Part shown: positions 30,315 to 39,635 of the stretch, one piece after another | Layout of the letters: the number at the start of each line of letters is the position of its first letter | How positions within the stretch are numbered: position 1 is the stretch's first letter | Made by a program: the position numbers and the translations under genes | Notes under the pieces: model-generated | The model's input: the letters and a program-made list of their open reading frames with translations, nothing else | Told to the model about the DNA's origin: nothing | Databases searched by the model: none | Assembly: GCF_003515775.1 (NCBI RefSeq) | Contig: NZ_QWEI01000002.1 | Span: forward strand, 1 to 64,000 | DNA length: 64,000 nucleotides | DNA from: Ureibacillus yapensis | GTDB lineage: Bacteria > Bacillota > Bacilli > Bacillales_A > Planococcaceae | Reading direction: 5' to 3'

Positions 30315-30404
30315 TATAAAACCACCTTTTTCGAAGAAATTAAAACTTTTCCACTTTTTTCAAATCCCTTTATTTAGTAGAACAGAATTTCCATAGACCC
30401 TTTT

Positions 30405-31166
30405 TTAAATTCCACCTGCAACTTTGATATGTTCCATTGTGATTGCCGATGCCTCATCTGATGCCAGGAAAAAAACTGTATCAGCGATTTCGGTTGCCTC
30501 AATAAAACGGTTCATTGCCTGTTTGGGGTAGGCAATTCTAGGTAACGCTTCTTGTTCTGTCAAACCTTCACTTTCATATAAATCTTCTAATTGTTTAACA
30601 AGTAACGGTGTCTTTACTGGGCCAGGCAATACTGAATTAACAGTTATCCCGAACGGGGCACCCTCGATAGCCGTAACACTCGTCACTCCAATTACACCAT
30701 GCTTTGCTGCAACATAGGCTACCTTTTCAGGAGAGGCCATTTTTCCGTGAACGGAGGAAATATTAATAATCCGACCAAATTTTTGTGACTTCATTTGAGG
30801 AAATGCATGCTTGGTCATTAAAAAGACGCCAGTTAACATAACATCAATTAACAGCTGCCATTTTTCTAAAGGAAAGTCCTCTACTTTGGCACGATATTGG
30901 ATTCCAGCATTATTTACAAGAACGTCAATTCGTTGAAATTCTTCTATGATTCCTTGTATTGTTTGACTAACCGATTTTTCGCAGGTTACATCACACACAT
31001 ATCCTTTTGCATTTTTTCCAAGTTCTTCTACAGCGATGTTCAACTTTTCTTGACTAATATCAAGTAAACAAACGATATCTTCGTTTTTTATGAATTTCTT
31101 GGTCATTGCAGACCCAAGTCCCCCAACTGCTCCGGTAATAATGACTACTCTTTGTTTGACCATCAT
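30405..31166 (-). CDS. 3-hydroxybutyrate dehydrogenase (SDR)
   Basis: 253-residue short-chain dehydrogenase. TGAVGGLGSA is the NAD-binding glycine turn, NNAG and the SSVHG...YVAAKHG block give the catalytic Ser-Tyr-Lys, and PGPVKTPL, with LLVKQLEDL in the lid region, fits D-3-hydroxybutyrate dehydrogenases. It oxidises 3-hydroxybutyrate to acetoacetate with NAD. The C-terminus ends AGGI where many relatives continue with a few more residues (GGWTAQ type), so the last few residues are missing or replaced. ATG 31166, preceded by GAAGGGAGG, opens the four-gene operon. I did not find a clear promoter upstream. Confidence 0.8.
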   Translation of the reverse strand: MMVKQRVVIITGAVGGLGSAMTKKFIKNEDIVCLLDISQEKLNIAVEELGKNAKGYVCDVTCEKSVSQTIQGIIEEFQRIDVLVNNAGIQYRAKVEDFPLEKWQLLIDVMLTGVFLMTKHAFPQMKSQKFGRIINISSVHGKMASPEKVAYVAAKHGVIGVTSVTAIEGAPFGITVNSVLPGPVKTPLLVKQLEDLYESEGLTEQEALPRIAYPKQAMNRFIEATEIADTVFFLASDEASAITMEHIKVAGGI

Positions 31167-31282
31167 AATCCTCCCTTCTAGTCTTGAAACATTAACAAGT
31201 CTATTTAATATAAAGCTTTAAACTATAATATTAATCTGGTAATGATTATATTCTTTACTATGTATAATGAAAACTTAAACAC

Positions 31283-31308
31283 AAAAAAGGGTGTTGCGAA
31301 CAACACCC
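31283..31308 (-). terminator. terminator
   Basis: GGGTGTTG/CAACACCC with a CGAA tetraloop and minus-strand T run, ending the hydrolase gene. Confidence 0.8.
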
Positions 31309-31320
31309 GAGTGAAACTAT

Positions 31321-32178
31321 TTAGTTTTCATGACCGTCAACATATTTACCATGGTCCGGAATGGCTATTTTATCAAATTCACGGACAAGCATTTGCAAGT
31401 TTTCCGCCAATTCTTCTCCCGTCATAGGCAAGCCATGTCCGGTAATCGCTGCTGATGGCTTCAAGGCTTCTAATTTTTTTACCGATTCATATGCGGCCTT
31501 CCAATCTGTTGTTAAATAGCGTGGTGGTCCGCTGATTTCTTTCTCCTGAGTTATCACTTTATACAGAGATTCTTGTTTTACCGTTACAAATGCATCCCCG
31601 GCAATCAATGCACGGTCGCTGTCCCTGAATAAAGAAACGTGTCCCGGTGTATGCCCTGGAGTATGAATCCAGCGGAAACCTGGCATATATGGAACGCTTC
31701 CATCAGAAGGCAACAATTGGACATGTCTTCCCAAGTTGATGGGCTCATTCGGGAACATGGGAGAAATTTTCGCGATCATGCCGCCTTCTACCGTTGAATC
31801 GGGTTTTGGATAGCTTCGCATGCCTGTTAAAAATGGCATCTCCAGTGAATGTGCATAAACAGGCACGTCCCAATGTTTGATTAATTCTATAATCGCTCCA
31901 ACATGGTCGAAATGGCCATGTGTTAAAATAATCGCTTTCGGTCGGCTGTTTGCTCCGAATCGGCTTTCGGTTACCGAAATAATTTCATCGGCAGAATTCG
32001 GCATGCCCGCATCCACCAAGACAAAATCATTTGTATGCGGTTCTCCTACTAGCGCAATATTTACAATTTGAACAGTATGCTGGTATAAATCAGGCAATAC
32101 TTCGATCCCTACCCCACTTCCTACCGAGGTTGCCGGTATATACTTATAATCACTACCATAGTTCATCTCTTTATCCAT
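31321..32178 (-). CDS. metallo-beta-lactamase fold hydrolase
   Basis: 285 residues. The signature THGHFDHVG (metal ligands His-x-His-x-Asp-His), then HTPGHTPGH, GDAF and TGHG give a complete dinuclear metal site of the glyoxalase II-like group. It is soluble and cytosolic. Substrate unknown; relatives hydrolyse thioesters, lactones or phosphoesters. ATG 32178 is behind AAGGGG. It is monocistronic: terminator after, and 268 bp before the metA end. Confidence 0.75.
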   Translation of the reverse strand: MDKEMNYGSDYKYIPATSVGSGVGIEVLPDLYQHTVQIVNIALVGEPHTNDFVLVDAGMPNSADEIISVTESRFGANSRPKAIILTHGHFDHVGAIIELIKHWDVPVYAHSLEMPFLTGMRSYPKPDSTVEGGMIAKISPMFPNEPINLGRHVQLLPSDGSVPYMPGFRWIHTPGHTPGHVSLFRDSDRALIAGDAFVTVKQESLYKVITQEKEISGPPRYLTTDWKAAYESVKKLEALKPSAAITGHGLPMTGEELAENLQMLVREFDKIAIPDHGKYVDGHEN

Positions 32179-32383
32179 ACCTGTCCCCTTCTTTCTTCTG
32201 TAAAATATGTCTTTTGTAGTATTCCACCAGTGAACTTATATAAACATCAGAAAAAACCAATCTCACTACGATTCTTCCAAAAACTTTCGTTGCCTGAATG
32301 TCGACAAAATGCGGCAATCTTCGACCATTATTCTAGTATGCTCAAAGAACAAAACATATCTTGATCTATCCCGCTAACTCCAT

Positions 32384-32425
32384 AAAAAAGGGATGTCAAA
32401 AAGCATTAATTGCTTTTCGACATCC
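32384..32425 (-). terminator. metA terminator
   Basis: GGATGTC/GACATCC outer and AAAAGCA/TGCTTTT inner stems around a short loop, with a T run on the minus strand. Confidence 0.75.
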
Positions 32426-32446
32426 TCTAGTTTCAAATTAAGTAGG

Positions 32447-33385
32447 TTAAATATGAAATTCAATCGTATCTTCAACATAGTGCCATTCGTATGGTGTTTC
32501 TTGGTATACGTAATAGTTCAGCCAGTTATAGAATAATAAATGGGAATGCGCGCGCCAAGTGTTTTTTGGCGTTTTGGACGGATCGTTCTCAGGGAAGTAA
32601 TTGACAGGTATGTCAACCGGCTCTCCTTTAGCTACATCTCTTGAATATTCATCTGCAAGCGTTGTGGCATCGTATTCCAAATGTCCTGTAATCATGATAT
32701 GTCTTGTATCTTTGGATTGAATGATAAAAGGTCCGGCTTCATCTGAATAGCTTAGCAACCTTAAATCGCTATGATTGCATACATCCTCAATCGATACGGA
32801 AGTATGGCGCGAATGAGGCGCTACATATTCATCGCTGAATCCTCGTACCAAATCGACCGTTAAATCCGTAATGACATGAGAATAAATCCCCGAACATTTC
32901 TTCGGAAGTTCAAACTTGCCAATTCCAAAATGATGATACAGTGCAGCTTGCGCACCCCAACATATGTACATGCAAGAAGTGACGTTCACCTTGGCCCAAT
33001 CCATAATGCCAACAATTTCTTCCCAATAGTTCACTTCTTCAAATTCCATGCGTTCCACAGGAGCACCCGTAATAATCATTCCATCAAAACGGCGGTGCTT
33101 AATTTCATCAAACGTTTTATAAAAACTATCCAAGTGGGACTTTGACACATTTTTGGAAGAATAAGTAGCTGTATTTAAAAATGTCACATTCGTTTGCAAC
33201 GGCGTGTTACCCATTAAACGCAATAACTGCAGCTCTGTTTTCTCTTTTTCGGGCATTAAATTTAATACTAAAATGTTCAATGGACGAATTTGTTGCGTCT
33301 GGGCGCGATCTTCTTCCATCACGAATATTTTCTCTTCGCGCAGGATTTCCCCTGCAGGCAAATTCTTTGGTATATTAATAGGCAT
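32447..33385 (-). CDS. metA: homoserine O-acetyltransferase (MetA type)
   Basis: 312 residues, MetA family. Visible marks are [20 protein letters not shown], the MIITGAPVE loop, the nucleophile cysteine in [10 protein letters not shown] and GHLEYD carrying the catalytic His and Glu. It acylates homoserine in methionine synthesis; in Firmicutes this family usually takes acetyl-CoA even though it is often annotated as succinyltransferase. Length is usual for the family. It sits directly behind a SAM-I riboswitch, so it should be switched off when SAM is plentiful. Confidence 0.9.
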   Translation of the reverse strand: MPINIPKNLPAGEILREEKIFVMEEDRAQTQQIRPLNILVLNLMPEKEKTELQLLRLMGNTPLQTNVTFLNTATYSSKNVSKSHLDSFYKTFDEIKHRRFDGMIITGAPVERMEFEEVNYWEEIVGIMDWAKVNVTSCMYICWGAQAALYHHFGIGKFELPKKCSGIYSHVITDLTVDLVRGFSDEYVAPHSRHTSVSIEDVCNHSDLRLLSYSDEAGPFIIQSKDTRHIMITGHLEYDATTLADEYSRDVAKGEPVDIPVNYFPENDPSKTPKNTWRAHSHLLFYNWLNYYVYQETPYEWHYVEDTIEFHI

Positions 33386-33421
33386 TCTTTTTCCCCCAAC
33401 TCTTCATTTTTCACGTAACAT

Positions 33422-33457
33422 AAAAACCTCTCATTCCAGCACTGGGAATGAGAGGGT
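33422..33457 (-). terminator. riboswitch expression-platform terminator
   Basis: CCTCTCATTCC/GGAATGAGAGG with a T run in minus-strand sense. Forms when SAM is bound. Confidence 0.85.
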
Positions 33458-33587
33458 ATATGTTATACGCACACTCTTATCTCCCAAGATGCGAAATGCA
33501 ATCTTGCTGGAATTAGCACCTTTCTAACCTTGTTAGAGGTTGCTGAAGCTTCATCGGGCCATTTCCCTCTGCTTCTCTTGATAAGAT
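33458..33587 (-). promoter_or_regulatory. SAM-I (S-box) riboswitch
   Basis: The minus-strand RNA begins TCTTATCAAGAGAAGC and contains AGGGAAATGGCCCGATGAAG, then CAGCAACC, GGTGCTAATTCC and closes with GAGATAAGAG: the hallmark sequences of the SAM-I aptamer in order. It is followed by a terminator and then metA. Confidence 0.93.
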
Positions 33588-33643
33588 TCATGAAATTAAG
33601 CTAATACTAACATGCTTGGGAAGTATTTGCAATATTTTTAAGA

Positions 33644-34423
33644 TTATTTTTCATTGGATAATGTTTTTCGCCAAGATGTTTTCTCTTTATTCTGAATGAG
33701 CAACTCCATTTTTTCATCCCATCCATCAATCAGTGTATTCCAAATACGGCAAGAATAGTTGTCCTTTTCTTGATTGTAGAGCACAAACTCGATGCACGGT
33801 ACATCATTCACTTGCATATCCTCCACTCCATCAAGGGAAGTAATCAATAAGTTCTCTTCCGTATCTTCTTCCCCGTCTTGATCATCAAGATTGCGGCTCT
33901 TGATTTCCGCGATGATGACATCGTGCTCCAAACTCAATGGCTCGTCTTGCGATGCGTAGCGAAACATCTTCTCAGGAAAGTCTTCATAGTCCAGTACTTC
34001 TTCTATATCGCCTTTTAAAAAAGACTCATGCGTTGGGCTATATAAAAGTTCAACTGAGGCCTCATCCTGCTCTTCTTCAAAAACGCCATTGGCAAACTGG
34101 CTTTTCCCTTTGTCCGTTAATTCGTACCAACCTGACGTTTTCGAAATTAAGCCCGTTTTTTGCATTTTGCTTAATAAATCATGAACAAACAGCGGTTCTA
34201 CAAGGAGAATCTCGCTTATTTGCTCTGGGCTTTCAAAATGCGTCTCTTTTAGCGAAAGAAAAAGCATTTTCATTAAAATGTCCATTTTCGTTCGGATCAC
34301 TGGTTTATATGTGATATTTAATGTATGAACAGGTACACACCATGTATCTGCTTGCAGGATGGAAATATTGCTGTTTTTGGTCAGTTTTTCAGTTAAAGAT
34401 TTTTGCAATGAATTCAGTTCCAT
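33644..34423 (-). CDS. protein of unknown function, helicase neighbour
   Basis: 259 residues. A possible winged-helix region lies at about residues 45-110 (ILMKMLFLSLKETHFESPEQ, LLVEPLFVHDLLSKMQKTGL, ISKTSGWYELTDKGK), followed by an acidic linker (DDQDGEEDTEEN) and a C-terminal domain with two tryptophans. ATG 34423 (MELNSLQKSL) has AAAGGAGG; the longer frame passes through a repeat and is not credible. It lies after the large helicase on the same strand, separated by the structured repeat at 34440-34562, and is likely coexpressed with it. Confidence 0.6.
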   Translation of the reverse strand: MELNSLQKSLTEKLTKNSNISILQADTWCVPVHTLNITYKPVIRTKMDILMKMLFLSLKETHFESPEQISEILLVEPLFVHDLLSKMQKTGLISKTSGWYELTDKGKSQFANGVFEEEQDEASVELLYSPTHESFLKGDIEEVLDYEDFPEKMFRYASQDEPLSLEHDVIIAEIKSRNLDDQDGEEDTEENLLITSLDGVEDMQVNDVPCIEFVLYNQEKDNYSCRIWNTLIDGWDEKMELLIQNKEKTSWRKTLSNEK

Positions 34424-34439
34424 TATTTCCTCCTTTATG

Positions 34440-34562
34440 AAAAGCGCAAGCGCCCTGGTTAGCCCTGACAAGCGCTGGAAGGACCGAATCGAAAGCATCT
34501 TTTCAGCTTTCGAATGAGGGCAGACCGCGACCTCGAGGGGCTGGGCGCTGGAGCTAGACATT
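34440..34562. repeat. structured intergenic repeat, copy 1
   Basis: GAAAAGCGCAAGCGCC opens, and CTCGAGGGGCTGGGCGCTGG ends with AGCTAGACA. AGCCCTGACA in the left half pairs with GGGGCT in the right. Closely related words (CAGCCCCGACAA, CGAGGGGCTGGGG, GCAGCTGGACAACTAGA) make the copy at 52393-52535. This is the sort of intergenic element widespread in Lysinibacillus/Bacillus. Confidence 0.7.
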
Positions 34563-34590
34563 ATGCAAGATGTAAAAAGCTTTTATCAGG

Positions 34591-37500
34591 TTAAGAAATC
34601 AAGCTTTCACTCTCATTTCGATAGCCGTTTTGCGCCTTTACAGTTGACAGCAAGTGTTGATACATTTTTTTGGTTTCCTCTTTTTTCGGGCGCTGCGTAA
34701 ACATTTCTGTACTGCCGATCAAGACCAGCAATTCCCGCGCACGAGACAATGCGACATTGAGGCGGCGATAATCTTTGGCAAACCCAATATCCCCATGCTT
34801 GTTGTTATTATTCCGCACCATGCTCACCAAAATCACATCCATTTCCATCCCTTGGAATTTATCGACGGAACCTGTACGAATGTGCAAGTGCGGTACATCC
34901 AGCTCCTGTTCAATCAGGCGGTTAATCCGTTTTACTTGTTCTGCATAGAAACTGATGACGCCAACCGATTTAAGCTCGTTTTCCTCCATAAGCCCTTGTT
35001 CCTTCGCTTTAGCGGTCGCTTCATTTAAATCGAGCAGCATTTTGCGCACTACGTTCAATTCTGCTTCATTAAATAAACTTGCTCCTTCTTTCATGCGCTG
35101 TTCAAAGAATTGAGGTTGATTCTGTATATCGATCCATAATAAATGCTGGTCGCGATGGAAGAAAGCAGTGTCGAGTTTATGATCGCGCAGCCTATCGGAA
35201 TCCGGCAAGCCACATTGCAGCGATTCATTGCCGTTTTGATAAAATGGCGCAATGGTTTGCATAATTTTTTCATGCATTCGATATTGAATCGCCAGCATTT
35301 TCTTGTTGGAGGATGGCAAATTTTTATATAACCGTTCAAATAACGATTCTTCCAAGAGTTTTTCAAGCTCCCGTTTTTCTTCGAACGTATCGCTTTCTTT
35401 CAGCACAGTTTCCAAGGTTTCTTCAAACGTATCATCACCGATTAACGGCGGCAGCTGGTGATGATCGCCAACCAGGATTACTTTTTTTCCTTTTAGCATC
35501 GGCAATAAAAGTTCCGGCGGGGTCGCTTTTGACACTTCGTCAATGATCACAACATCAAAAATCGGATAATGATCCATAAACTCTTTATTCGCCGAGGCCA
35601 CACAAGTTGTTCCAATAACATTTGCGTGTTTAACATAAAGCTTACGAATTTCATCCAAGTCGTGCTCTGTCGCTTGTTCCAGCAATTCCTTCCATTGAAG
35701 CTGCATATTTTTAGCAATGGGCAGCATTTCAATTTTTTTGCGGGTTTTCTCAATCTCCTGCTGTAGATTTGTTATGCTTTCTTTTGTTTTTTCCAGCGCA
35801 AGTTCTGGGTTTTGCTTTGTTAGTTGCACCAATCTTTCACTTTCTTTTTCCAATTTGATGCCTTCAGCGTTCATTTCTTTTAATTGAGCAATTGCATCAT
35901 TCAACAATGCTTCCCCATGACGGAGTTCTTCTTTTACACGCTCTGCTTCTTGCTGCTTTTTCTCCAGCTTCTCCTGAAATTCACCGTGTTTTATTCGGTT
36001 TTGCTCGTATTGTTCAATGTCTGATTGCAAAGTATGAAGAACAGTTTGAAGTTCATCTTCTGAAGGAATCAACTCTTTTTCCATAGGATCTAGAGAAATG
36101 GAGTTTAGCTTGGTTTCCATTTGATCTTGCAAGCTGAGCAGCTGCTCTTCTTTTAACTTTGCCGATTGTAGCGAAGACTCATCCACGCCCGTTTGTTGCA
36201 GCGATTGATCGATGACTTCTTCTTTAATTTTCTTGAAAACAAGCTTGGATTCATCAATAAGCAATCGGAAGCGTTGGGATACCTGCTGAAGATACAGCTT
36301 TCTCATGTATAACCCTTGAACAGAGCGGACGCCGTTTTCTTTCGTGATGATTTTTTTGGCAAAAGCTGTGCTAAGTTTCGTTAAAAATTCATTGATTTCC
36401 TGCAATGAGTAGGAATGATTAGCTGGCAGTTGTTCGACTTTAACCTGAATTCCAATCGTCCCATTACAATAGTCTATGGCTTTGTCCAGACGACTTGAAA
36501 GTTCATTTAAAAATTTCAGGTCTTTTAGTTGTTCATGAATCTTTTCCATATCCGCAAAAAGCTGACTGAGCACATAGCCCCTGCGAATATTTTTTTCTTC
36601 TATAAAAGACTCAATTTCATATATTTTTTTAAAAGATTCAATTTGTTGTATGGTTGAATCCATCCCGCTTGTCTGTTCTTCATATTTGCGGCTTTGTTGG
36701 CGAGCTTCTTCAAGTTGGGCGCTGATTCGATGCAATTCTTTTTGAACGCTTTTATATTCAAGCATTCTCTGGCTTTTTGCACTATTTTCCCTCGCTTTAC
36801 GAATCGCTTGATCTATTTCTTCAATTGAACCAAGATCTGCAAGAATGCCCTCAAGCTCTTTCATGCGGGCTGTTATTTTTTCATAAGAGGAGGCAAGCTT
36901 TTCAATCCCTTGCTCTATTTTTTCCCGTTCTTTTTTTAATGGGATAATCTTCTTCTTTAGCTGATAGATTTCTTTTTGTATTTCGATTAGTTGCTCCTGG
37001 GCAGCTTTTTTCAGTTCAATCTGCTCCAGCAACATGTGTTCTTTGTGCTGTAATTCTTCTATTTCATTCTTACCGTTTTCGATATCTTTTTTTAGAAGCT
37101 GTTCCTTCTCATCATGTTCATCAATTTCTTTTAAAATCGCATCATAGGTTTGTTTCTTCCAATACTCTGAAACATTTTCTTCGATAAACTTTTTGCCTTC
37201 TTCTTCAATACTTTCCGTCCGTCCATAACGAAGAATGCGAATATCCTTATTGGATAATAGGCGGCCCAGCGCATTATCAACAGCCAAGTTCGATTGGGAA
37301 GCAATTAATGTTTTCAAGCCAGCCTTTGCATTTTGGTAGCAAATCTCAGAGATGACGGTTGTTTTCCCGGTTCCTGGAGGGCCTTGAATGACATACAAAT
37401 CTTCCGCAGAAATGGCACCAGTCACTGCCGCTCGTTGGTATTCATTTAAATTATTATGAAATTCGAGATTGGCCTCGTTTTTTCGCTCGGCAATTTTCGG

Positions 37501-38376
37501 GTGATCTTCAAATAAGATATTTTCAAGATTCGGGTTTGCTGCTAGCCCTTCTTTTAATCGATCAAACCCTTTTAACAAACGATTCAATTGAGACTTTGTA
37601 GAAGCGTTGCTAAATGTAATATATTCGGATGTAAAGTCAAAATCATTAGAACGGGCAAGCTTTGAAACTCTCGCATTTAATTCGATGTCGATGCTTCTGT
37701 CTTGGCGATTTACCTTAACAACTTCCCCAATTTCCCTTGGGTAGCCTTTCACATAGGCACTTAACCCTTTTATTTGCTTCCATTCTTTGTCGTTGATGCC
37801 ATTTAAGCGAAGCGTAACTTTGGAAAAGTCCGCGCTATAGTCAATGGAACTAAAAGTCGCATCAATGTCATCAATTGATGCATTTTTATATAAAACCTTT
37901 AAATAACCTTCCCAACTGGAAATTCTTTTATTGACATAATCGAATCGCTCCTGTGCTACAGGCAATTCAGCCAATGCGGAAATAAAGTTGTCTGGATATG
38001 TATGTCCGTTGATGCGGGAAGGAACAAAACGAATGCGCATTCTTCGGCGTCGGTTCGTTTCAATCGGGGTACTTTTCCCTCTTGTACGAAAACTTTTTGC
38101 GATTAAACCGTTTTTTATATCAAAAGCGCAATCCATGATTACCACGCGTTCCCCAAATTTCTTTGCGAGCTGCGCATTGCGTTTGTTGTCAAAAAAAACG
38201 GTTAATGAAAGCGAAGTTTGTTCAATCGACTGCTTTTCAATGGTTACATCAAAGGCGTTTTGCAATTTAAAGAAGGAATGTTCATCTTGAAAGTGTTGTT
38301 TAATGGCTTCACGAGCTGTATTGGTTAAGACAATAAAACATTTCAACGTCTCGATTGTTTCCATTTTTTGCACCAT
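34591..38376 (-). CDS. superfamily 1 helicase with long coiled coil
   Basis: 1261 residues, a Upf1/DNA2-like superfamily 1B helicase. Motif I is GPPGTGKT (about residue 332), motif Ia ASQSNLAVDNALGRL, motif II VVIIDEVSKA, motif III VGDHHQLPPL, motif IV QYRMHEKIM, motif V VDKFQGMEMDVILV and motif VI LNVALSRAREL. Between Ia and II lies an insertion of roughly 500 residues that is almost all coiled coil (for example KKDIENGKNEIEELQHKEHM), reminiscent of SMC or Rad50 arms. The N-terminal 330 residues form a domain I cannot name. It probably remodels nucleic acids or acts in defence or repair. ATG 38376 has AAGGAG upstream. Confidence 0.75.
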   Translation of the reverse strand: MVQKMETIETLKCFIVLTNTAREAIKQHFQDEHSFFKLQNAFDVTIEKQSIEQTSLSLTVFFDNKRNAQLAKKFGERVVIMDCAFDIKNGLIAKSFRTRGKSTPIETNRRRRMRIRFVPSRINGHTYPDNFISALAELPVAQERFDYVNKRISSWEGYLKVLYKNASIDDIDATFSSIDYSADFSKVTLRLNGINDKEWKQIKGLSAYVKGYPREIGEVVKVNRQDRSIDIELNARVSKLARSNDFDFTSEYITFSNASTKSQLNRLLKGFDRLKEGLAANPNLENILFEDHPKIAERKNEANLEFHNNLNEYQRAAVTGAISAEDLYVIQGPPGTGKTTVISEICYQNAKAGLKTLIASQSNLAVDNALGRLLSNKDIRILRYGRTESIEEEGKKFIEENVSEYWKKQTYDAILKEIDEHDEKEQLLKKDIENGKNEIEELQHKEHMLLEQIELKKAAQEQLIEIQKEIYQLKKKIIPLKKEREKIEQGIEKLASSYEKITARMKELEGILADLGSIEEIDQAIRKARENSAKSQRMLEYKSVQKELHRISAQLEEARQQSRKYEEQTSGMDSTIQQIESFKKIYEIESFIEEKNIRRGYVLSQLFADMEKIHEQLKDLKFLNELSSRLDKAIDYCNGTIGIQVKVEQLPANHSYSLQEINEFLTKLSTAFAKKIITKENGVRSVQGLYMRKLYLQQVSQRFRLLIDESKLVFKKIKEEVIDQSLQQTGVDESSLQSAKLKEEQLLSLQDQMETKLNSISLDPMEKELIPSEDELQTVLHTLQSDIEQYEQNRIKHGEFQEKLEKKQQEAERVKEELRHGEALLNDAIAQLKEMNAEGIKLEKESERLVQLTKQNPELALEKTKESITNLQQEIEKTRKKIEMLPIAKNMQLQWKELLEQATEHDLDEIRKLYVKHANVIGTTCVASANKEFMDHYPIFDVVIIDEVSKATPPELLLPMLKGKKVILVGDHHQLPPLIGDDTFEETLETVLKESDTFEEKRELEKLLEESLFERLYKNLPSSNKKMLAIQYRMHEKIMQTIAPFYQNGNESLQCGLPDSDRLRDHKLDTAFFHRDQHLLWIDIQNQPQFFEQRMKEGASLFNEAELNVVRKMLLDLNEATAKAKEQGLMEENELKSVGVISFYAEQVKRINRLIEQELDVPHLHIRTGSVDKFQGMEMDVILVSMVRNNNNKHGDIGFAKDYRRLNVALSRARELLVLIGSTEMFTQRPKKEETKKMYQHLLSTVKAQNGYRNESESLIS

Positions 38377-38495
38377 GCAAACACTCCTTCCTACGGGTTT
38401 CAATTTTTTCTCATAAAGGTCATTATATCAAGATTCCTTACTTCGTGGTAGCTTGACCAAAATAGTTTGAAAGTTCGAATGTGGGGTAAAATTTA

Positions 38496-38527
38496 GAAAA
38501 ACACAACTCGACCAAAAATGGCCGAGT
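38496..38527 (-). terminator. terminator of thioesterase gene
   Basis: ACTCGACC/GGCCGAGT with a loop of T/A; followed by TGTGTTTTTC on the minus strand. Confidence 0.6.
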
Positions 38528-38588
38528 CGTTTGTCTTTTCTTATGCCGATTTATATATTTACGCTCTTATCTATAGTAATGGAATGTT

Positions 38589-39014
38589 TTATTTTCCTGA
38601 ATGTGCAATTTCGTGGTATTTTGCATCCCACTCAGGGTCAACCTTGCTTAATGGATAAGGACGGAAACTATCTTTTTTTACCAACGTATGTAGTGAAGTG
38701 CCCGTGGCTGCAACCGAACCGTCTTCGTGCAAAATCTCGTAGCCATATGTGGTTTTCAATTTTGTGTGGGATTCTACCCAAGTGCGGATAGTAGCAACCT
38801 GGCCATAGCGCATGGCTTTTTTATATTGTATGGAGATATCCAAAACTGGAGATAAATAGCCTACTTCTTCCAGACCGGCATAGTTGAATCCAATATCCTT
38901 AATCAATTGTGTACGGCCAATTTCCATCCAAATAACATAGTTCGCATGATACACGACACCCATTTGGTCTGTTTCTGCATAGCGTATTTCAATCTGTTTT
39001 TCACTGACAAACAT
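38589..39014 (-). CDS. YbgC/FcbC-like acyl-CoA thioesterase
   Basis: 141 residues of the 4-hydroxybenzoyl-CoA thioesterase hot-dog fold: RYAETDQMGVVYHANYVIWM (active-site Asp in ETDQMGVVYH), GRTQLIKDIGFNY, then RYGQVATIRTWV. It hydrolyses short acyl-CoA thioesters in the cytosol. Length and motif match the family. ATG 39014 has AGAGGTG upstream. It is monocistronic, before the helicase. Confidence 0.85.
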   Translation of the reverse strand: MFVSEKQIEIRYAETDQMGVVYHANYVIWMEIGRTQLIKDIGFNYAGLEEVGYLSPVLDISIQYKKAMRYGQVATIRTWVESHTKLKTTYGYEILHEDGSVAATGTSLHTLVKKDSFRPYPLSKVDPEWDAKYHEIAHSGK

Positions 39015-39185
39015 CTACATTCACCTCTTTAATAAGTATACAACAGATTTAAACAATGACATAAATAACGCTTTAATTTTTTGTCGATAATAAAGAAGGA
39101 AGCTAAACTGCTCTATTTCCTCAATAGCATTTTGTTGGCAATTATGGTAGTATAAATTTCTAATATACAAAGGACGTGAACTGTT

Positions 39186-39566
39186 TTGATTAAAATTGAA
39201 TTACCGAAACCTGATGTCGTGATTTATCAGCGCAAACAAGAATTAAAAGAAGGCGAAGTGCCCATTACGCCATTTCATGGATTTATTGATTTTCATAAAA
39301 TCACACGTGAAAAAGGCGGCTTTTTCCTTTTCTATAATAAAGCAAATGAAGTGCTGTTCGTCGGAAAAGCACGCAAAATCCGCCAGCGCATCAAAAAACA
39401 CTTTGAGGATAATGTGTCGCCAATGAAAAACCATCGTGATGAAATCTACAAAATTGAAGTGTATGAAGTGGAAGATGCTATGGAACGCGAAATTTACGAA
39501 ACATATGCAATCAATACTCTGAAAGCTAAATATAATATCGAAAAAGTTTTCTATAAAGAAAGCTAA
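39186..39566 (+). CDS. GIY-YIG domain protein
   Basis: 126 residues. A short N-terminus is followed by the GIY-YIG nuclease module in its UvrC-like form (GGFFLFYN, EVLFVGKARKIRQRIKKHF, then MEREIYETYAINTLKAKYN). The usual YIG is replaced by FVG and the catalytic Arg by KARKI; the terminal Glu is present. It may be a nuclease or a DNA-binding derivative. Starts at TTG 39186 with AAAGGA some bases upstream. A bidirectional terminator follows. Confidence 0.75.
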   Translation: MIKIELPKPDVVIYQRKQELKEGEVPITPFHGFIDFHKITREKGGFFLFYNKANEVLFVGKARKIRQRIKKHFEDNVSPMKNHRDEIYKIEVYEVEDAMEREIYETYAINTLKAKYNIEKVFYKES

Positions 39567-39592
39567 AGCGTGCTCGAGTTAAATAAGAAAAT

Positions 39593-39632
39593 AAAAAAGC
39601 TGATTGGTAGATGAAAATACCAATCAGCTTTT
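39593..39632. terminator. bidirectional terminator
   Basis: AAAAGCTGATTGGTA/TACCAATCAGCTTTT, shared by the GIY-YIG gene and the minus-strand gene at 39636. Confidence 0.8.
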
Positions 39633-39635
39633 CGT

